The translations under genes and the position numbers were made by a program. Positions 4,379 to 6,154 of a DNA stretch of 6,154 nt are shown piece by piece; positions within the stretch are counted from its first letter, which is position 1; the number at the start of each line of letters is the position of its first letter. Under the pieces are notes generated by a model. It had not been told where the DNA came from. It was given only the letters and a program-made list of their open reading frames with translations, and did not search any database. This DNA comes from Nanobdellota archaeon (GTDB lineage Archaea > Nanobdellota > Nanobdellia > Pacearchaeales > GW2011-AR1). The stretch covers positions 1 to 6,154 of the forward strand of contig JAHJRR010000082.1 in NCBI GenBank assembly GCA_018830685.1. The letters run 5' to 3'.

Positions 4379-5956
4379 CTACTTCCTCATCTTATTAGCA
4401 CCAAAGCCAACCACAACCACAACAAGAACCCCTATAAGAATCCACAACCATACTAAACTTCCAGAATCATCATTGCCACCAGTATCCTCTCCACGACTAG
4501 CATTACTAGTATCCCCTCCATTACTATCTACAACAGCCTTCTCAGAGATTGCAAAATAACTAAATCCAGTCAAATCAACAGTATAATAGTAATACGTTGC
4601 ATCTTCCCCAGAAGCTGTAGCAGACAACTCATCCCAGACGTTTGTTGCTTCATTAAATCTGAAAACACCAACTTTATCTTTAGTTAAACTATTACTAACA
4701 ACCCAAGTCTTCTCTGCTCTAAACTGAACAGTTGCTTTATTTAACTTATCTGCAAGGTTCTCAGTACTTATTTGAATATATTGGTAAGTCTTTCCAGTTT
4801 TGGCTGTAGACACAGAAGAAGGTTTCTCACCATATTTTATAACATTAACCTTAACATTCTCTACTTCACTATTAACATTTATATTTATTTCTTTTACACC
4901 AACATCAGTAGCAAAATTTCTCACAACAGAAGCAACACCAGGAACAATTTTATCAAAAGAATAATCACTCCTACTCGTTGATACTGTTGTCGTTCCAGAA
5001 GACCCTCCAGCATTATTAGAACAGCCACTTGTAGACATTGACACAGTAGAAGTACCACTGTTTGCCAATCCATCAGTAGAGGTAATTGTAATATCATAAC
5101 TAGTCCCGCAGGTTAATCCACTAACTTTATTCCCTGAAAATGTTCCTGAAGAACTGGAAAGAGCACATGTGGCAACTCCACTTCCAGTATCTGTACATGA
5201 ATAATCCACAGTGACTGATGACGTCGCAGAAGTAGACTTGGAAACGCTAACTGTCGGTACTGTATTATCTACACCTATCGCAACATCAGCATATCCCAAA
5301 TTTCCTGCATCGTCAGTAGAGTTAAACCAAAGAGTATAATTTCCATCCGCTAAACCAGAAGTAGTAAATGTCAAAGAGCAATTGTATCCCGTAGCTGTTA
5401 CACCCGCCCAAGCACAAGTTCCAGGAGTAGTTATTGAAAAGTTCCCTGTAGAATTTGAGAACCCATAAGAAATGGTGGAACCAGTAACATTACTCAATGC
5501 ATCTGTAGAATTAGCGTGAAGTGTGAGACTACCCCCTTTCCATCCTGTTGCAGGTACAGCGATAGTCATCCCAGGACTTGTTGAATCAACCCACATCGAA
5601 ACATTAGTCGAATTTGTTCCAGACACCCCTGTTCCATTTACCGGTTCGACAGTGAAAGTATAATTTGCTTCTGTAGAATTTGTAAAAGTGTATCCTACTG
5701 CAGTTGTGTTTGCATTAGTTGTAACACTCACCACGTTACCATTCATCCACAAATAAATAGTATGGTTAGCTGCAGCATCGCTTCCTTCACCAGCAGTCCA
5801 ATTAATTGTAAAGTGTCCTTCATCATATAGAACAGATGAGTTCGAATTAGCAACAACGGCAGTAACATTAAGTGTAGCAGAAACCATTCCCGAAAACAGA
5901 ACAACCGCTAACAAAAAAGTTACAAAAACAAAACCTCTTAAAATTTTATCTTTCAT
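4379..5956 (-). CDS. Secreted surface glycoprotein with Ig-like repeats and PGF-pre-PGF domain
   Basis: This is a cell-surface or S-layer-associated protein of 525 residues from the chosen start. Residues 1-27 are a Sec signal peptide: MKDKILR, a hydrophobic core, and the cleavage-like end MVSA. Three beta-rich Ig-like segments follow (about 28-123, 124-232, 233-312), with DDAGN and DNTVPTVSV boundaries. Six Cys occur between about 180 and 315, enough for three disulfides. A Gly/Ser/Thr linker (about 313-328) leads to a PGF-pre-PGF type domain (about 330-473), a polar stalk, and a membrane helix (about 501-520) ending in the basic tail NKMRK. No PGF motif precedes the helix, so archaeosortase processing is not expected. 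I count 18 N-x-S/T sequons, 17 of them in residues 30-212, implying dense glycosylation. The start at 5956 puts the signal peptide at the very N-terminus, with GAGG 6 nt upstream. An in-frame ATG at 6085 would add 43 residues. Ligand or exact role is unknown. Confidence 0.82.
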   Translation of the reverse strand: MKDKILRGFVFVTFLLAVVLFSGMVSATLNVTAVVANSNSSVLYDEGHFTINWTAGEGSDAAANHTIYLWMNGNVVSVTTNANTTAVGYTFTNSTEANYTFTVEPVNGTGVSGTNSTNVSMWVDSTSPGMTIAVPATGWKGGSLTLHANSTDALSNVTGSTISYGFSNSTGNFSITTPGTCAWAGVTATGYNCSLTFTTSGLADGNYTLWFNSTDDAGNLGYADVAIGVDNTVPTVSVSKSTSATSSVTVDYSCTDTGSGVATCALSSSSGTFSGNKVSGLTCGTSYDITITSTDGLANSGTSTVSMSTSGCSNNAGGSSGTTTVSTSRSDYSFDKIVPGVASVVRNFATDVGVKEININVNSEVENVKVNVIKYGEKPSSVSTAKTGKTYQYIQISTENLADKLNKATVQFRAEKTWVVSNSLTKDKVGVFRFNEATNVWDELSATASGEDATYYYYTVDLTGFSYFAISEKAVVDSNGGDTSNASRGEDTGGNDDSGSLVWLWILIGVLVVVVVGFGANKMRK

Positions 5957-5962
5957 CTTCAA

Positions 5963-5966
5963 CCTC
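5963..5966 (-). promoter_or_regulatory. Shine-Dalgarno site of the surface-protein gene
   Basis: On the - strand GAGG lies 6 nt before the ATG at 5956, a normal ribosome-binding spacing. It supports this start over the upstream in-frame ATG at 6085. It also sets this gene apart from the other genes here, which show no such motif. Confidence 0.55.
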
Positions 5967-5993
5967 TTTAATTCTAGACTAAGAATTTTATAG

Positions 5994-6001
5994 TTTATAA
6001 A
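5994..6001 (-). promoter_or_regulatory. palindromic TATA box of the surface-protein gene
   Basis: TTTATAAA is an exact palindrome whose centre is about 41 nt from the ATG at 5956. Transcription starting about 26 nt downstream would leave a leader of roughly 15 nt, just enough to include the GAGG site. A second AT-rich candidate, TATAAAAT on the - strand at 5984-5991, would start too late to include all of that site. Confidence 0.5.
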
Positions 6002-6017
6002 TGTTTTTCTCAAAACA
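6002..6017. repeat. inverted repeat, 6-bp arms
   Basis: TGTTTT (6002-6007) and AAAACA (6012-6017) are exact reverse complements separated by TCTC. It abuts the palindromic TATA box on one side and the 10-bp inverted repeat on the other. Being AT-rich and short it could arise by chance; its placement is what makes it notable. Confidence 0.5.
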
Positions 6018-6041
6018 GTATCTCCGAGCCATCGGAGATAC
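6018..6041. repeat. perfect 10-bp inverted repeat with 4-nt loop
   Basis: GTATCTCCGA (6018-6027) and TCGGAGATAC (6032-6041) are perfect reverse complements around GCCA. It would form a stable hairpin in RNA from either strand, or serve as a dyad binding site for a dimeric regulator. It lies just upstream of the TATA box of the surface-protein gene. No T-run follows it directly on the - strand, so a classical hairpin terminator is unlikely. Confidence 0.75.
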
Positions 6042-6086
6042 CACAAAGTTCCAACTAAATGAATTATCTGAAAAAGTGTGCACATT

Positions 6087-6094
6087 TCACCTCC
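6087..6094 (-). promoter_or_regulatory. strong Shine-Dalgarno-like sequence before an ATG at 6085
   Basis: On the - strand GGAGGTGA matches the complement of the 16S rRNA 3' end over 8 nt, and GGAGG is 4 nt from an ATG at 6085. That ATG is in frame with the surface protein and would add MCTLFQIIHLVG and 31 more residues before the signal peptide. It may start a short leader peptide or an alternative form, or be a remnant of another gene. Confidence 0.4.
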
Positions 6095-6152
6095 AGTCCC
6101 CTTGTGTCTTTTGGTTACCTCTTTTTCTCAGTCCAATTGAACCCGGATTTTT
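6087..6152 (-). other. possible 3' end of an upstream - strand gene, unassigned
   Basis: One - strand frame is open from the window edge to a TGA at 6087-6089 and encodes 21 residues ending in KTQGDWR, rich in Arg/Lys/Gly. A second frame is open to a TAA near 6115. The 69 nt at 6086-6154 are about 45% G+C, higher than the surrounding sequence, and purine-rich on this strand. The TGA overlaps the Shine-Dalgarno-like GGAGGTGA, as in translationally coupled genes. I do not recognise the sequence and it is too short to assign. Confidence 0.2.
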
Positions 6153-6154
6153 CC

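Noticed and set aside
4772..4981. Open frame on the + strand inside the surface-protein gene, Ile/Tyr/Asn-rich
   Set aside because: It is antisense to the PGF-pre-PGF domain and its composition reflects AT-rich complement only.
6018..6041. Hairpin as an intrinsic terminator of an upstream - strand gene
   Set aside because: No T-run follows the stem on the - strand, and archaeal termination generally relies on T-tracts instead of stem-loops.
6132..6147. GGGTTCAATT on the - strand resembling a tRNA T-loop
   Set aside because: The flanking bases do not form a T-stem: the base after the loop is G where C must pair with G53. No acceptor or anticodon arms can be found within the window.
6002..6154. 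Inverted repeats as the end of an insertion sequence or attachment site
   Set aside because: No transposase or integrase, target duplication or second copy of the repeat is visible in the window.
1..6154. CRISPR array, toxin-antitoxin pair or complete defence operon
   Set aside because: No regularly spaced direct repeats and no small paired genes of such families were found; the Nudix/SLOG pair alone does not amount to a known defence system.

Overview
This AT-rich window reads as the chromosome of an archaeon, most likely a small-genome DPANN lineage (Pacearchaeota/Woesearchaeota-like). The reasons are archaeal-type informational proteins (uS15, a RecJ/GAN-type DHH phosphoesterase, aIF2-alpha, Nop10), several of them shorter than usual. 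The same TATA-like element, [C/T]TTAAA, lies about 23-29 nt upstream of nearly every start codon with no Shine-Dalgarno sequence, which is the pattern of leaderless archaeal transcription. A PGF-pre-PGF type surface protein fits the same placement. The lineage is inferred from gene content; no database search was possible.

Layout. Left part, + strand: uS15 (46-399), a DHH/DHHA1 phosphoesterase (421-1764), the alpha subunit of initiation factor aIF2 (1823-2545) and a Nudix hydrolase (2642-3061). Each has its own TATA-like box. A SLOG/Rossmann-like protein of unknown function lies on the - strand (3063-3572), tail to tail with the Nudix gene and only 1 nt away. A 50-nt divergent spacer with one near-symmetric TATA box (3594-3604) separates it from a 44-residue Nop10 on the + strand (3623-3757). 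Nop10 overlaps tail to tail with a family-4-like uracil-DNA glycosylase on the - strand (3738-4337). The right third is a large - strand cell-surface glycoprotein (4379-5956) with a signal peptide, Ig-like repeats, a PGF-pre-PGF domain and a C-terminal membrane anchor. Its upstream region (5957-6154) differs from the rest: Shine-Dalgarno sequences, a palindromic TATA box and two adjacent inverted repeats.

How the genes fit together. uS15, aIF2-alpha and Nop10 serve translation and rRNA modification; the DHH protein and the glycosylase serve DNA replication and repair. In many archaea uS15 is followed by a RecJ-like gene, and aIF2-alpha is directly followed by nop10. Here the second pairing is interrupted by the Nudix/SLOG pair, which looks like an accessory insertion.

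Main points of interest: the glycosylase has lost three of the four expected Fe-S cluster cysteines; Nop10 lacks the usual Cbf5-contacting tail; the convergent Nudix/SLOG pair; the shared divergent TATA box; and the tandem dyads upstream of the surface-protein gene. I did not find a CRISPR array, transposase, tRNA, rRNA or a clear defence system.
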